DNA of 64,000 nucleotides from Megaustenia siamemsis (lineage: Eukaryota > Mollusca > Gastropoda > Stylommatophora > Ariophantidae). Made by a program: the position numbers and the translations under genes. The notes below the pieces were generated by a model, which saw nothing but the letters and a program-made list of their open reading frames with translations, did not search any database and was not told the origin of the DNA. Below are positions 49,901 through 64,000 of the stretch, in pieces. The stretch lies in assembly GCA_032433765.1 (NCBI GenBank), contig JAVIAB010000073.1:60733552-60797551 (forward strand), given 5' to 3'. Numbering within the stretch: position 1 is the first letter of the stretch; the number at the start of each line of letters is the position of its first letter.

Positions 49901-52900
49901 TGTTTAGTAATCACCCTTCTAGGAAATGTTTAGTAATCACCCTTCTAGGACATGTTTAGTAATCACCCTTCTAGGACATGTTTAGTAATCACACTTCTAG
50001 GACATGTTTAGTAATCACACTTCTAGGACATGTTTAGTAATCACCCTTCTAGGACATGTTTAGTAATCACCCTTCTAGGACATGTTTAGTAATCACACTT
50101 CTAGGACATGTTTAGTAATCACACTTCTAGGACATGTTTAGTAATCACACTTCTAGGACATGTTTAGTAATCACACTTCTAGGACATGTTTAGTAATCAT
50201 ACTTCTAGGACATGTTTAGTAATCACACTTCTAGGACATGTTTAGTAATCACACTTCTAGGACATGTTTAGTAATCACACTTCTAGGACATGTTTAGTAA
50301 TCACAGTTCTAGGACATGTTTAGTAATCACACTTCTAGGACATGTTTAGTAATCACACTTCTAAGACATGTTTAGTAATCACACTTCTAGGACATGTTTA
50401 GTAATCATACTTCTAGGACATGTTTAGTAATCACACTTCTAGGACATGTTTAGTAATCACACTTCTAGGACATGTTTAGTAATCACACTTCTAGGACATG
50501 TTTAGTAATCACCCTTCTAGGACATGTTTAGTAATCACACTTCTAGGACATGTTTAGTAATCACACTTCTAGGACATGTTTAGTAATCACCCTTCTAGGA
50601 CATGTTTAGTAATCACACTTCTAGGACATGTTTAGTAATCACACTTCTAGGACATGTTTAGTAATCACCCTTCTAGGATGTTTAGTAATCACCCTTCTAG
50701 GACATGTTTAGTAATCACCCTTCTAGGACATGTTTAGTAATCACAGTTCTAGGACATGTTTAGTAATCACACTTCTAGGACATGTTTAGTAATCACACTT
50801 CTAGGACATGTTTAGTAATCATACTTCTAGGACATGTTTAGTAATCACAATTCTAGGACATGTTTAGTAATCACACTTCTAGGACATGTTTAGTAATCAC
50901 CCTTCTAGGACATGTTTAGTAATCACACTTCTAGGACATGTTTAGTAATCACACTTCTAGGACATGTTTAGTAATCACACTTCTAGGACATGTTTAGTAA
51001 TCACACTTCTAAGACTTTTTAGTAATCACCCTTCTAGGACATGTTTAGTAATCACAGTTCTAGGACATGTTTAGTAATCACAGTTATAGGACATGTTTAG
51101 TAATCACCCTTCTAGGACATGTTTAGTAATCACACTTCTAGGACATGTTTAGTAATCACATTTCTAGGACATGTTTAGTAATCACACTTCTAGGACATGT
51201 TTAGTAATCACACTTCTAGGACTGTTTAGTAATCACCCTTCTAGGACATGTTTAGTAATCACAGTTCTAGGACATGTTTAGTAATCACAGTTCTAGGACA
51301 TGTTTAGTAATCACCCTTCTAGGACATGTTTAGTAATCACACTTCTAGGACATGTTTAGTAATCACACTTCTAAGACTGTTTAGTAATCACCCTTCTAGG
51401 ACATGTTTAGTAATCACACTTCTAGGACATGTTTAGTAATCACACTTCTAAGACTGTTTAGTAATCACCCTTCTAGGACATGTTTAGTAATCACCCTTCT
51501 AGGACATGTTTAGTAATCACCCTTCTAGGACATGTTTAGTAATCACACTTCTAAGACTGTTTAGTAATCACCCTTCTAGGACATGTTTAGTAATCACACT
51601 TCTAGGATATGTTTAGTAATCACCCTTCTAGGAAAGGTTTAGTAATCACCCTTCTATGACATGTTTAGTAATCACCCTTCTAGGACATGTTTAGTAATCA
51701 CACTTCTAGGACATGTTTAGTAATCACACTTCTAGGACATGTTTAGTAATCACCCTTCTAGGACATGTTTAGTAATCACCTTCTAGGACATGTTTAGTAA
51801 TCACACTTCTAGGACATGTTTAGTAATCACACTTCTAGGACATGTTTAGTAATCATACTTCTAGGACATGTTTAGTAATCACACTTCTAGGACATGTTTA
51901 GTAATCATACTTCTAAGACATGTTTAGTAATCACACTTCTAGGACATGTTTAGTAATCACACTTCTAGGACATGTTTAGTAATCACACTTCTAGGACATG
52001 TTTAGTAATCACAGTTCTAGGACATGTTTAGTAATCACACTGCCAGGACATGTTTAGTAATCACACTTCTAAGACATGTTTAGTAATCATACTTCTAGGA
52101 CATGTTTAGTAATCATACTTCTAGGACATGTTTAGTAATGACACTTCTAGGACATGTTTAGTAATCACACTTCTAGGACATGTGTAGTAATCACACTTCT
52201 AGGACATGTTTAGTCATCACCCTTCTAGGACATGTTTAGTAATCACACTTCTAGGACATGTTTAGTAATCACACTTCTAGGACATGTTTAGTAATCACCC
52301 TTCTAGGACATGTTTAGTAATCACACTTCTAGGACATGTTTAGTAATCACACTTCTAGGACATGTTTAGTAATCACCCTTCTAGGACTGTTTAGTAATCA
52401 CCCTTCTAGGACATGTTTAGTAATCACCCTTCTAGGACATGTTTAGTAATCACAGTTCTAGGACATGTTTAGTAATCACACTTCTAGGACATGTTTAGTA
52501 ATCACACTTCTAGGACATGTTTAGTAATCATACTTCTAGGACATGTTTAGTAATCACAATTCTAGGACATGTTTAGTAATCACACTTCTAGGACATGTTT
52601 AGTAATCACCCTTCTAGGACATGTTTAGTAATCACACTTCTAGGACATGTTTAGTAATCACACTTCTAGGACATGTTTAGTAATCACCCTTCTAGGACAT
52701 GTTTAGTAATCACAGTTCTAGGACATGTTTAGTAATCACAGTTCTAGGACATGTTTAGTAATCACACTTCTAGGACATGTTTAGTAATCACACTTCTAGG
52801 ACATGTTTAGTAATCACACTTCTAGGACATGTTTAGTAATCACACTTCTAGGACATGTTTAGTAATCACCCTTCTAGGACATGTTTAGTAATCACACTTC

Positions 52901-55900
52901 TAGGACATGTTTAGTAATCACACTTCTAGGACATGTTTAGTAATCACACTTCTAAGACTTTTTAGTAATCACACTTCTAGGACATGTTTAGTAATCACAG
53001 TTCTAGGACATGTTTAGTAATCACAGTTATAGGACATGTTTAGTAATCACCCTTCTAGGACATGTTTAGTAATCACACTTCTAGGACATGTTTAGTAATC
53101 ACATTTCTAGGACATGTTTAGTAATCACACTTCTAGGACATGTTTAGTAATCACACTTCTAGGACTGTTTAGTAATCACCCTTCTAGGACATGTTTAGTA
53201 ATCACAGTTCTAGGACATGTTTAGTAATCACAGTTCTAGGACATGTTTAGTAATCACCCTTCTAGGACATGTTTAGTATTCACACTTCTAGGACATGTTT
53301 AGTAATCAAACTTCTAAGACTGTTTAGTAATCACCCTTCTAGGACATGTTTAGTAATCACACTTCTAGGACATGTTTAGTAATCACACTTCTAAGACTGT
53401 TTAGTAATCACCCTTCTAGGACATGTTTAGTAATCACCCTTCTAGGACATGTTTAGTAATCACCCTTCTAGGACATGTTTAGTAATCACACTTCTAAGAC
53501 TGTTTAGTAATCACCCTTCTAGGACATGTTTAGTAATCACACTTCTAGGATATGTTTAGTAATCACCCTTCTAGGAAGGTTTAGTAATCACCCTTCTATG
53601 ACATGTTTAGTAATCACCCTTCTAGGACATGTTTAGTAATCACACTTCTAGGACATGTTTAGTAATCACACTTCTAGGACATGTTTAGTAATCACCCTTC
53701 TAGGACATGTTTAGTAATCACCCTTCTAGGACATGTTTAGTAATCACACTTCTAGGACATGTTTAGTAATCACCATTCTAGGACATGTTTAGTAATCACA
53801 CTTCTAGGACATGTTTAGTAATCACACTTCTAGGACATGTTTAGTAATCACAGTTCTAGGACATGTTTAGTAATCACACTTCTAGGACATGTTTAGTAAT
53901 CACACTTCTAGGACATGTTTAGTAATCACACTTCTAAGACATGTTTAGTAATCACACTTCTAGGACATGTTTAGTAATCACACTTCTAGGACATGTTTAG
54001 TAATCACACTTCTAGGACATGTTTAGTAATCACACTTCTAGGACATGTTTAGTAATCACACTTCTAGGACATGTTTAGTAATCACACTTCTAGGACATGT
54101 TTAGTAATCACCCTTCTAGGACATGTTTAGTAATCACACTTCTAGGACATGTTTAGTAATCACACTTCTAGGACATGTTTAGTAATCACACTTCTAAGAC
54201 TTTTTAGTAATCACCCTTCTAGGACATGTTTAGTAATCACAGTTCTAGGACATGTTTAGTAATCACAGTTATAGGACATGTTTAGTAATCACCCTTCTAG
54301 GACATGTTTAGTAATCACACTTCTAGGACATGTTTAGTAATCACATTTCTAGGACATGTTTAGTAATCACACTTCTAGGACATGTTTAGTAATCACACTT
54401 CTAGGACTGTTTAGTAATCACCCTTCTAGGACATGTTTAGTAATCACAGTTCTAGGACATGTTTAGTAATCACAGTTCTAGGACATGTTTAGTAATCACC
54501 CTTCTAGGACATGTTTAGTAATCACACTTCTAGGACATGTTTAGTAATCACACTTCTAAGACTGTTTAGTAATCACCCTTCTAGGACATGTTTAGTAATC
54601 ACACTTCTAGGACATGTTTAGTAATCACACTTCTAAGACTGTTTAGTAATCACCCTTCTAGGACATGTTTAGTAATCACCCTTCTAGGACATGTTTAGTA
54701 ATCACCCTTCTAGGACATGTTTAGTAATCACACTTCTAAGACTGTTTAGTAATCACCCTTCTAGGACATGTTTAGTAATCACACTTCTAGGATATGTTTA
54801 GTAATCACCCTTCTAGGAAAGGTTTAGTAATCACCCTTCTATGACATGTTTAGTAATCACCCTTCTAGGACATGTTTAGTAATCACACTTCTAGGACATG
54901 TTTAGTAATCACACTTCTAGGACATGTTTAGTAATCACCCTTCTAGGACATGTTTAGTAATCACCCTTCTAGGACATGTTTAGTAATCACACTTCTAGGA
55001 TATGTTTAGTAATCACCCTTCTAGGAAAGGTTTAGTAATCACCCTTCTAGGACATGTTTAGTAATCACCCTTCTAGGACATGTTTAGTAATCACACTTCT
55101 AGGACATGTTTAGTAATCACAGTTCTAGGACATGTTTAGTAATCACACTTCTAGGACATGTTTAGTAATCACACTTCTAAGACATGTTTAGTAATCACAC
55201 TTCTAGGACATGTTTAGTAATAACCCTTCTATGACATGTTTAGTAATAACGCTTCTAAGACATGTTTAGTAATCACAGTTCTAGGACATGTTTAGTAATC
55301 ACACTTCTAGGACATGTTTAGTAATCACACTTCTAGGACATGTTTAGTAATCATACTTCTAGGACATGTTTAGTAATCACAATTCTAGGACATGTTTAGT
55401 AATCACACTTCTAGGACATGTTTAGTAATCATACTTCTAAGACATGTTTAGTAATCACACTTCTAGGACATGTTTAGTAATCACACTTCTAGGACATGTT
55501 TAGTAATCACCCTTCTAGGACATGTTTAGTAATCACAGTTCTAGGACATGTTTAGTAATCACAGTTCTAGGACATGTTTAGTAATCACACTTCTAGGACA
55601 TGTTTAGTAATCACACTTCTAGGACATGTTTAGTAATCACACTTCTAGGACATGTTTAGTAATCACCCTTCTAGGACATGTTTAGTAATCACACTTCTAG
55701 GACATGTTTAGTAATCACACTTCTAGGACATGTTTAGTAATCACACTTCTAAGACTTTTTAGTAATCACCCTTCTAGGACATGTTTAGTAATCACAGTTC
55801 TAGGACATGTTTAGTAATCACAGTTATAGGACATGTTTAGTAATCACCCTTCTAGGACATGTTTAGTAATCACACTTCTAGGACATGTTTAGTAATCACA

Positions 55901-58900
55901 TTTCTAGGACATGTTTAGTAATCACACTTCTAGGACATGTTTAGTAATCACACTTCTAGGACTGTTTAGTAATCACCCTTCTAGGACATGTTTAGTAATC
56001 ACAGTTCTAGGACATGTTTAGTAATCACAGTTCTAGGACATGTTTAGTAATCACCCTTCTAGGACATGTTTAGTAATCACACTTCTAGGACATGTTTAGT
56101 AATCACACTTCTAAGACTGTTTAGTAATCACCCTTCTAGGACATGTTTAGTAATCACACTTCTAGGACATGTTTAGTAATCACACTTCTAAGACTGTTTA
56201 GTAATCACCCTTCTAGGACATGTTTAGTAATCACCCTTCTAGGACATGTTTAGTAATCACCCTTCTAGGACATGTTTAGTAATCACACTTCTAAGACTGT
56301 TTAGTAATCACCCTTCTAGGACATGTTTAGTAATCACACTTCTAGGATATGTTTAGTAATCACCCTTCTAGGAAAGGTTTAGTAATCACCCTTCTATGAC
56401 ATGTTTAGTAATCACCCTTCTAGGACATGTTTAGTAATCACACTTCTAGGACATGTTTAGTAATCACACTTCTAGGACATGTTTAGTAATCACCCTTCTA
56501 GGACATGTTTAGTAATCACCCTTCTAGGACATGTTTAGTAATCACACTTCTAGGACATGTTTAGTAATCACACTTCTAGGACATGTTTAGTAATCATACT
56601 TCTAGGACATGTTTAGTAATCACACTTCTAGGACATGTTTAGTAATCATACTTCTAAGACATGTTTAGTAATCACACTTCTAGGACATGTTTAGTAATCA
56701 CACTTCTAGGACATGTTTAGTAATCACACTTCTAGGACATGTTTAGTAATCACAGTTCTAGGACATGTTTAGTAATCACACTGCCAGGACATGTTTAGTA
56801 ATCACACTTCTAAGACATGTTTAGTAATCATACTTCTAGGACATGTTTAGTAATCATACTTCTAGGACATGTTTAGTAATGACACTTCTAGGACATGTTT
56901 AGTAATCACACTTCTAGGACATGTGTAGTAATCACACTTCTAGGACATGTTTAGTCATCACCCTTCTAGGACATGTTTAGTAATCACACTTCTAGGACAT
57001 GTTTAGTAATCACACTTCTAGGACATGTTTAGTAATCACCCTTCTAGGACATGTTTAGTAATCACACTTCTAGGACATGTTTAGTAATCACACTTCTAGG
57101 ACATGTTTAGTAATCACCCTTCTAGGACTGTTTAGTAATCACCCTTCTAGGACATGTTTAGTAATCACCCTTCTAGGACATGTTTAGTAATCACAGTTCT
57201 AGGACATGTTTAGTAATCACACTTCTAGGACATGTTTAGTAATCACACTTCTAGGACATGTTTAGTAATCATACTTCTAGGACATGTTTAGTAATCACAA
57301 TTCTAGGACATGTTTAGTAATCACACTTCTAGGACATGTTTAGTAATCACCCTTCTAGGACATGTTTAGTAATCACACTTCTAGGACATGTTTAGTAATC
57401 ACACTTCTAGGACATGTTTAGTAATCACCCTTCTAGGACATGTTTAGTAATCACAGTTCTAGGACATGTTTAGTAATCACAGTTCTAGGACATGTTTAGT
57501 AATCACACTTCTAGGACATGTTTAGTAATCACACTTCTAGGACATGTTTAGTAATCACACTTCTAGGACATGTTTAGTAATCACACTTCTAGGACATGTT
57601 TAGTAATCACCCTTCTAGGACATGTTTAGTAATCACACTTCTAGGACATGTTTAGTAATCACACTTCTAGGACATGTTTAGTAATCACACTTCTAAGACT
57701 TTTTAGTAATCACACTTCTAGGACATGTTTAGTAATCACAGTTCTAGGACATGTTTAGTAATCACAGTTATAGGACATGTTTAGTAATCACCCTTCTAGG
57801 ACATGTTTAGTAATCACACTTCTAGGACATGTTTAGTAATCACATTTCTAGGACATGTTTAGTAATCACACTTCTAGGACATGTTTAGTAATCACACTTC
57901 TAGGACTGTTTAGTAATCACCCTTCTAGGACATGTTTAGTAATCACAGTTCTAGGACATGTTTAGTAATCACAGTTCTAGGACATGTTTAGTAATCACCC
58001 TTCTAGGACATGTTTAGTATTCACACTTCTAGGACATGTTTAGTAATCACACTTCTAAGACTGTTTAGTAATCACCCTTCTAGGACATGTTTAGTAATCA
58101 CACTTCTAGGACATGTTTAGTAATCACACTTCTAAGACTGTTTAGTAATCACCCTTCTAGGACATGTTTAGTAATCACCCTTCTAGGACATGTTTAGTAA
58201 TCACCCTTCTAGGACATGTTTAGTAATCACACTTCTAAGACTGTTTAGTAATCACCCTTCTAGGACATGTTTAGTAATCACACTTCTAGGATATGTTTAG
58301 TAATCACCCTTCTAGGAAAGGTTTAGTAATCACCCTTCTATGACATGTTTAGTAATCACCCTTCTAGGACATGTTTAGTAATCACACTTCTAGGACATGT
58401 TTAGTAATCACACTTCTAGGACATGTTTAGTAATCACCCTTCTAGGACATGTTTAGTAATCACCCTTCTAGGACATGTTTAGTAATCACACTTCTAGGAC
58501 ATGTTTAGTAATCACCATTCTAGGACATGTTTAGTAATCACACTTCTAGGACATGTTTAGTAATCACACTTCTAGGACATGTTTAGTAATCACAGTTCTA
58601 GGACATGTTTAGTAATCACACTTCTAGGACATGTTTAGTAATCACACTGCCAGGACATGTTTAGTAATCACACTTCTAAGACATGTTTAGTAATCATACT
58701 TCTAGGACATGTTTAGTAATCATACTTCTAGGACATGTTTAGTAATGACACTTCTAGGACATGTTTAGTAATCACACTTCTAGGACATGTGTAGTAATCA
58801 CACTTCTAGGACATGTTTAGTCATCACCCTTCTAGGACATGTTTAGTAATCACACTTCTAGGACATGTTTAGTAATCACACTTCTAGGACATGTTTAGTA

Positions 58901-61900
58901 ATCACCCTTCTAGGACATGTTTAGTAATCACACTTCTAGGACATGTTTAGTAATCACACTTCTAGGACATGTTTAGTAATCACCCTTCTAGGACATGTTT
59001 AGTAATCACAGTTCTAGGACATGTTTAGTAATCACAGTTCTAGGACATGTTTAGTAATCACACTTCTAGGACATGTTTAGTAATCACACTTCTAGGACAT
59101 GTTTAGTAATCACACTTCTAGGACATGTTTAGTAATCACACTTCTAGGACATGTTTAGTAATCACCCTTCTAGGACATGTTTAGTAATCACACTTCTAGG
59201 ACATGTTTAGTAATCACACTTCTAGGACATGTTTAGTAATCACACTTCTAAGACTTTTTAGTAATCACCCTTCTAGGACATGTTTAGTAATCACAGTTCT
59301 AGGACATGTTTAGTAATCACAGTTATAGGACATGTTTAGTAATCACCCTTCTAGGACATGTTTAGTAATCACACTTCTAGGACATGTTTAGTAATCACAT
59401 TTCTAGGACATGTTTAGTAATCACACTTCTAGGACATGTTTAGTAATCACACTTCTAGGACTGTTTAGTAATCACCCTTCTAGGACATGTTTAGTAATCA
59501 CAGTTCTAGGACATGTTTAGTAATCACAGTTCTAGGACATGTTTAGTAATCACCCTTCTAGGACATGTTTAGTAATCACACTTCTAGGACATGTTTAGTA
59601 ATCACACTTCTAAGACTGTTTAGTAATCACCCTTCTAGGACATGTTTAGTAATCACACTTCTAGGACATGTTTAGTAATCACACTTCTAAGACTGTTTAG
59701 TAATCACCCTTCTAGGACATGTTTAGTAATCACCCTTCTAGGACATGTTTAGTAATCACCCTTCTAGGACATGTTTAGTAATCACACTTCTAAGACTGTT
59801 TAGTAATCACCCTTCTAGGACATGTTTAGTAATCACACTTCTAGGATATGTTTAGTAATCACCCTTCTAGGAAAGGTTTAGTAATCACCCTTCTATGACA
59901 TGTTTAGTAATCACCCTTCTAGGACATGTTTAGTAATCACACTTCTAGGACATGTTTAGTAATCACACTTCTAGGACATGTTTAGTAATCACCCTTCTAG
60001 GACATGTTTAGTAATCACACTTCTAAGACATGTTTAGTAATCACACTTCTAGGACATGTTTAGTAATCACACTTCTAGGACATGTTTAGTAATCACACTT
60101 CTAGGACATGTTTAGTAATCACACTTCTAGGACATGTTTAGTAATCACAGTTCTAGGACATGTTTAGTAATCACACTTCTAGGACATGTTTAGTAATCAC
60201 ACTTCTAAGACATGTTTAGTAATCACACTTCTAGGACATGTTTAGTAATAACCCTTCTATGACATGTTTAGTAATAACACTTCTAAGACATGTTTAGTAA
60301 TCATACTTCTAGGACATGTTTAGTAATCACACTTCTAGGACATGTTTAGTAATCATACTTCTAAGACATGTTTAGTAATCACACTTCTAGGACATGTTTA
60401 GTAATCACACTTCTAGGACATGTTTAGTAATCACACTTCTAGGACATGTTTAGTAATCACAGTTCTAGGACATGTTTAGTAATCACACTGCCAGGACATG
60501 TTTAGTAATCACACTTCTAAGACATGTTTAGTAATCATACTTCTAGGACATGTTTAGTAATCATACTTCTAGGACATGTTTAGTAATGACACTTCTAGGA
60601 CATGTTTAGTAATCACACTTCTAGGACATGTGTAGTAATCACACTTCTAGGACATGTTTAGTCATCACCCTTCTAGGACATGTTTAGTAATCACACTTCT
60701 AGGACATGTTTAGTAATCACACTTCTAGGACATGTTTAGTAATCACCCTTCTAGGACATGTTTAGTAATCACACTTCTAGGACATGTTTAGTAATCACAC
60801 TTCTAGGACATGTTCAGTAATCACCCTTCTAGGACTGTTTAGTAATCACCCTTCTAGGACATGTTTAGTAATCACCCTTCTAGGACATGTTTAGTAATCA
60901 CAGTTCTAGGACATGTTTAGTAATCACACTTCTAGGACATGTTTAGTAATCACACTTCTAGGACATGTTTAGTAATCATACTTCTAGGACATGTTTAGTA
61001 ATCACAATTCTATGACATGTTTAGTAATCACACTTCTAGGACATGTTTAGTAATCACCCTTCTAGGACATGTTTAGTAATCACACTTCTAGGACATGTTT
61101 AGTAATCACACTTCTAGGACATGTTTAGTAATCACCCTTCTAGGACATGTTTAGTAATCACAGTTCTAGGACATGTTTAGTAATCACAGTTCTAGGACAT
61201 GTTTAGTAATCACAATTCTAGGACATGTTTAGTAATCACACTTCTAGGACATGTTTAGTAATCACACTTCTAGGACATGTTTAGTAATCACACTTCTAGG
61301 ACATGTTTAGTAATCACCCTTCTAGGACATGTTTAGTAATCACACTTCTAGGACATGTTTAGTAATCACACTTCTAGGACATGTTTAGTAATCACACTTC
61401 TAAGACTTTTTAGTAATCACACTTCTAGGACATGTTTAGTAATCACAGTTCTAGGACATGTTTAGTAATCACAGTTATAGGACATGTTTAGTAATCACCC
61501 TTCTAGGACATGTTTAGTAATCACACTTCTAGGACATGTTTAGTAATCACATTTCTAGGACATGTTTAGTAATCACACTTCTAGGACATGTTTAGTAATC
61601 ACACTTCTAGGACTGTTTAGTAATCACCCTTCTAGGACATGTTTAGTAATCACAGTTCTAGGACATGTTTAGTAATCACAGTTCTAGGACATGTTTAGTA
61701 ATCACCCTTCTAGGACATGTTTAGTATTCACACTTCTAGGACATGTTTAGTAATCACACTTCTAAGACTGTTTAGTAATCACCCTTCTAGGACATGTTTA
61801 GTAATCACACTTCTAGGACATGTTTAGTAATCACACTTCTAAGACTGTTTAGTAATCACCCTTCTAGGACATGTTTAGTAATCACCCTTCTAGGACATGT

Positions 61901-63990
61901 TTAGTAATCACCCTTCTAGGACATGTTTAGTAATCACACTTCTAAGACTGTTTAGTAATCACCCTTCTAGGACATGTTTAGTAATCACACTTCTAGGATA
62001 TGTTTAGTAATCACCCTTCTAGGAAAGGTTTAGTAATCACCCTTCTATGACATGTTTAGTAATCACCCTTCTAGGACATGTTTAGTAATCACACTTCTAG
62101 GACATGTTTAGTAATCACACTTCTAGGACATGTTTAGTAATCACCCTTCTAGGACATGTTTAGTAATCACCCTTCTAGGACATGTTTAGTAATCACACTT
62201 CTAGGACATGTTTAGTAATCACCATTCTAGGACATGTTTAGTAATCACACTTCTAGGACATGTTTAGTAATCACACTTCTAGGACATGTTTAGTAATCAC
62301 AGTTCTAGGACATGTTTAGTAATCACACTTCTAGGACATGTTTAGTAATCACACTTCTAAGACATGTTTAGTAATCACACTTCTAGGACATGTTTAGTAA
62401 TAACCCTTCTATGACATGTTTAGTAATAACGCTTCTAAGACATGTTTAGTAATCATACTTCTAGGACATGTTTAGTAATCACACTTCTAGGACATGTTTA
62501 GTAATCATACTTCTAAGACATGTTTAGTAATCACACTTCTAGGACATGTTTAGTAATCACCCTTCTAGGACATGTTTAGTAATCACACTTCTAGGACATG
62601 TTTAGTAATCACACTTCTAGGACATGTTTAGTAATCACACTTCTAAGACTTTTTAGTAATCACCCTCCTAGGACATGTTTAGTAATCACAGTTCTAGGAC
62701 ATGTTTAGTAATCACAGTTATAGGACATGTTTAGTAATCACCCTTCTAGGACATGTTTAGTAATCACACTTCTAGGACATGTTTAGTAATCACATTTCTA
62801 GGACATGTTTAGTAATCACACTTCTAGGACATGTTTAGTAATCACACTTCTAGGACTGTTTAGTAATCACCCTTCTAGGACATGTTTAGTAATCACAGTT
62901 CTAGGACATGTTTAGTAATCACAGTTCTAGGACATGTTTAGTAATCACCCTTCTAGGACATGTTTAGTAATCACACTTCTAGGACATGTTTAGTAATCAC
63001 ACTTCTAAGACTGTTTAGTAATCACCCTTCTAGGACATGTTTAGTAATCACACTTCTAGGACATGTTTAGTAATCACACTTCTAAGACTGTTTAGTAATC
63101 ACCCTTCTAGGACATGTTTAGTAATCACCCTTCTAGGACATGTTTAGTAATCACCCTTCTAGGACATGTTTAGTAATCACACTTCTAAGACTGTTTAGTA
63201 ATCACCCTTCTAGGACATGTTTAGTAATCACACTTCTAGGATATGTTTAGTAATCACCCTTCTAGGAAAGGTTTAGTAATCACCCTTCTATGACATGTTT
63301 AGTAATCACCCTTCTAGGACATGTTTAGTAATCACACTTCTAGGACATGTTTAGTAATCACACTTCTAGGACATGTTTAGTAATCACCCTTCTAGGACAT
63401 GTTTAGTAATCACACTTCTAAGACATGTTTAGTAATCACACTTCTAGGACATGTTTAGTAATCACACTTCTAGGACATGTTTAGTAATCACACTTCTAGG
63501 ACATGTTTAGTAATCACACTTCTAGGACATGTTTAGTAATCACAGTTCTAGGACATGTTTAGTAATCACACTTCTAGGACATGTTTAGTAATCACACTTC
63601 TAAGACATGTTTAGTAATCACACTTCTAGGACATGTTTAGTAATAACCCTTCTATGACATGTTTAGTAATAACACTTCTAAGACATGTTTAGTAATCATA
63701 CTTCTAGGACATGTTTAGTAATCACACTTCTAGGACATGTTTAGTAATCATACTTCTAAGACATGTTTAGTAATCACACTTCTAGGACATGTTTAGTAAT
63801 CACACTTCTAGGACATGTTTAGTAATCACACTTCTAGGACATGTTTAGTAATCACAGTTCTAGGACATGTTTAGTAATCACACTGCCAGGACATGTTTAG
63901 TAATCACACTTCTAAGACATGTTTAGTAATCATACTTCTAGGACATGTTTAGTAATCATACTTCTAGGACATGTTTAGTAATGACACTTC
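36913..63990. repeat. ~1.84-kb higher-order period and its derivatives in the 26-bp satellite
   Basis: A series of rare monomers (GGATATG, then GGAAAGG or GGAAATG, then CTATGAC, then about 15 monomers on ACTGCC) recurs through the array. ACTGCC lies at 37347, 42090, 43930, 52039, 56780, 58646, 60487 and 63882; spacings of 1840, 1866 and 1841 occur, as do 4741 and 4743. CTATGAC pairs at 36961/38801 and 41704/43544 are also 1840 apart. GACTTTTTAG monomers recur every 1.2 to 2.2 kb. The block is thus about 71 monomers, with deletions and insertions of monomer groups in some copies. Confidence 0.8.
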
Positions 63991-64000
63991 TAGGACATGT

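Larger units (their letters stand above)
33474..64000. repeat. 26-bp satellite, at least 30.5 kb, runs off the window
   Basis: Over 1,100 copies of a 26-bp unit, ACATGTTTAGTAATCACA plus CTTCTAGG. Position variants (CACA/CACC/CACAG/CACAA/CATA, CTAGG/CTAAG) are shared across the whole array. Rarer forms are a shortened unit (GACTGTTTAG or GACTTTTTAG), CTATGACATG, GGATATG, GGAAAGG and ACTGCCAGG. The rare forms occur in a fixed order and recur at regular distances, showing higher-order organisation (separate entries). Units contain TAG and TAA and are not a multiple of three, so nothing is coding. Confidence 0.98.

Noticed and set aside
33474..64000. CRISPR-like array because of many short repeats
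   Set aside because: Units are directly adjacent with no unique spacers, no cas genes are present, and the surrounding DNA is animal LINE/SINE-bearing DNA. It is a tandem satellite.

Overview
The window looks like non-coding, repeat-dominated nuclear DNA of an animal. I find no complete cellular gene, no rRNA or functional tRNA, and nothing bacterial. By my reading roughly three quarters of the 64 kb is tandem repeat made of seven unrelated minisatellite or satellite families. Most of the rest is AT-rich intergenic DNA holding broken non-LTR retrotransposons (LINEs), two copies of one tRNA-derived SINE, and simple repeats. The LINE fragments (APE endonuclease and YADD reverse transcriptase remnants, with C-terminal regions of the GHVKR type) are of kinds common in molluscs and other invertebrates. 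A mollusc or other lophotrochozoan is my guess, at low confidence.

Layout. 1-3360: a GAA-rich ~30-bp minisatellite, interrupted at 2226-2750 by a head-to-tail dimer of a ~255/269-bp element. 3361-6820: unique AT-rich DNA with CT-rich, TA and GC/CA simple repeats and one dispersed-repeat end. 6820-8566: a LINE (family A) split by an antisense insertion of another LINE (family B). It runs into a 35-bp array (8567-9062). 9063-11123: unique DNA, two more LINE scraps, a 58-bp micro-insertion with a 12-bp target duplication, and SINE copy 1. 11124-20378: a 41/42-bp array with a ~2.70-kb tandem duplication and an 837-bp tandem duplication. 20379-23067: LINE family B copy 2, then a degraded LINE (family D) carrying SINE copy 2. 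23068-23909: a 45-bp array with an internally deleted LINE (family C) inserted at its edge, followed by a 3' end of LINE family A (25371-25800). 25804-29557: unique DNA with a near-perfect palindrome and simple repeats. 29558-32622: a 37-bp array. 32623-33473: unique DNA. 33474 to the window end: a 26-bp satellite of at least 30.5 kb with nested higher-order duplications.

How the parts relate. The history readable here is one of insertion and local amplification. Retroelements insert into each other and into array edges, and short units are amplified and re-duplicated in blocks of about 0.6 to 4.7 kb. The long open frames in the window come from units whose length is a multiple of three and which lack stops. 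They are not genes. The least expected objects are the dimeric 255/269-bp element with a hammerhead-core-like hairpin, the multi-scale block structure of the 26-bp satellite, and the paired SINE copies with clean target-site duplications.
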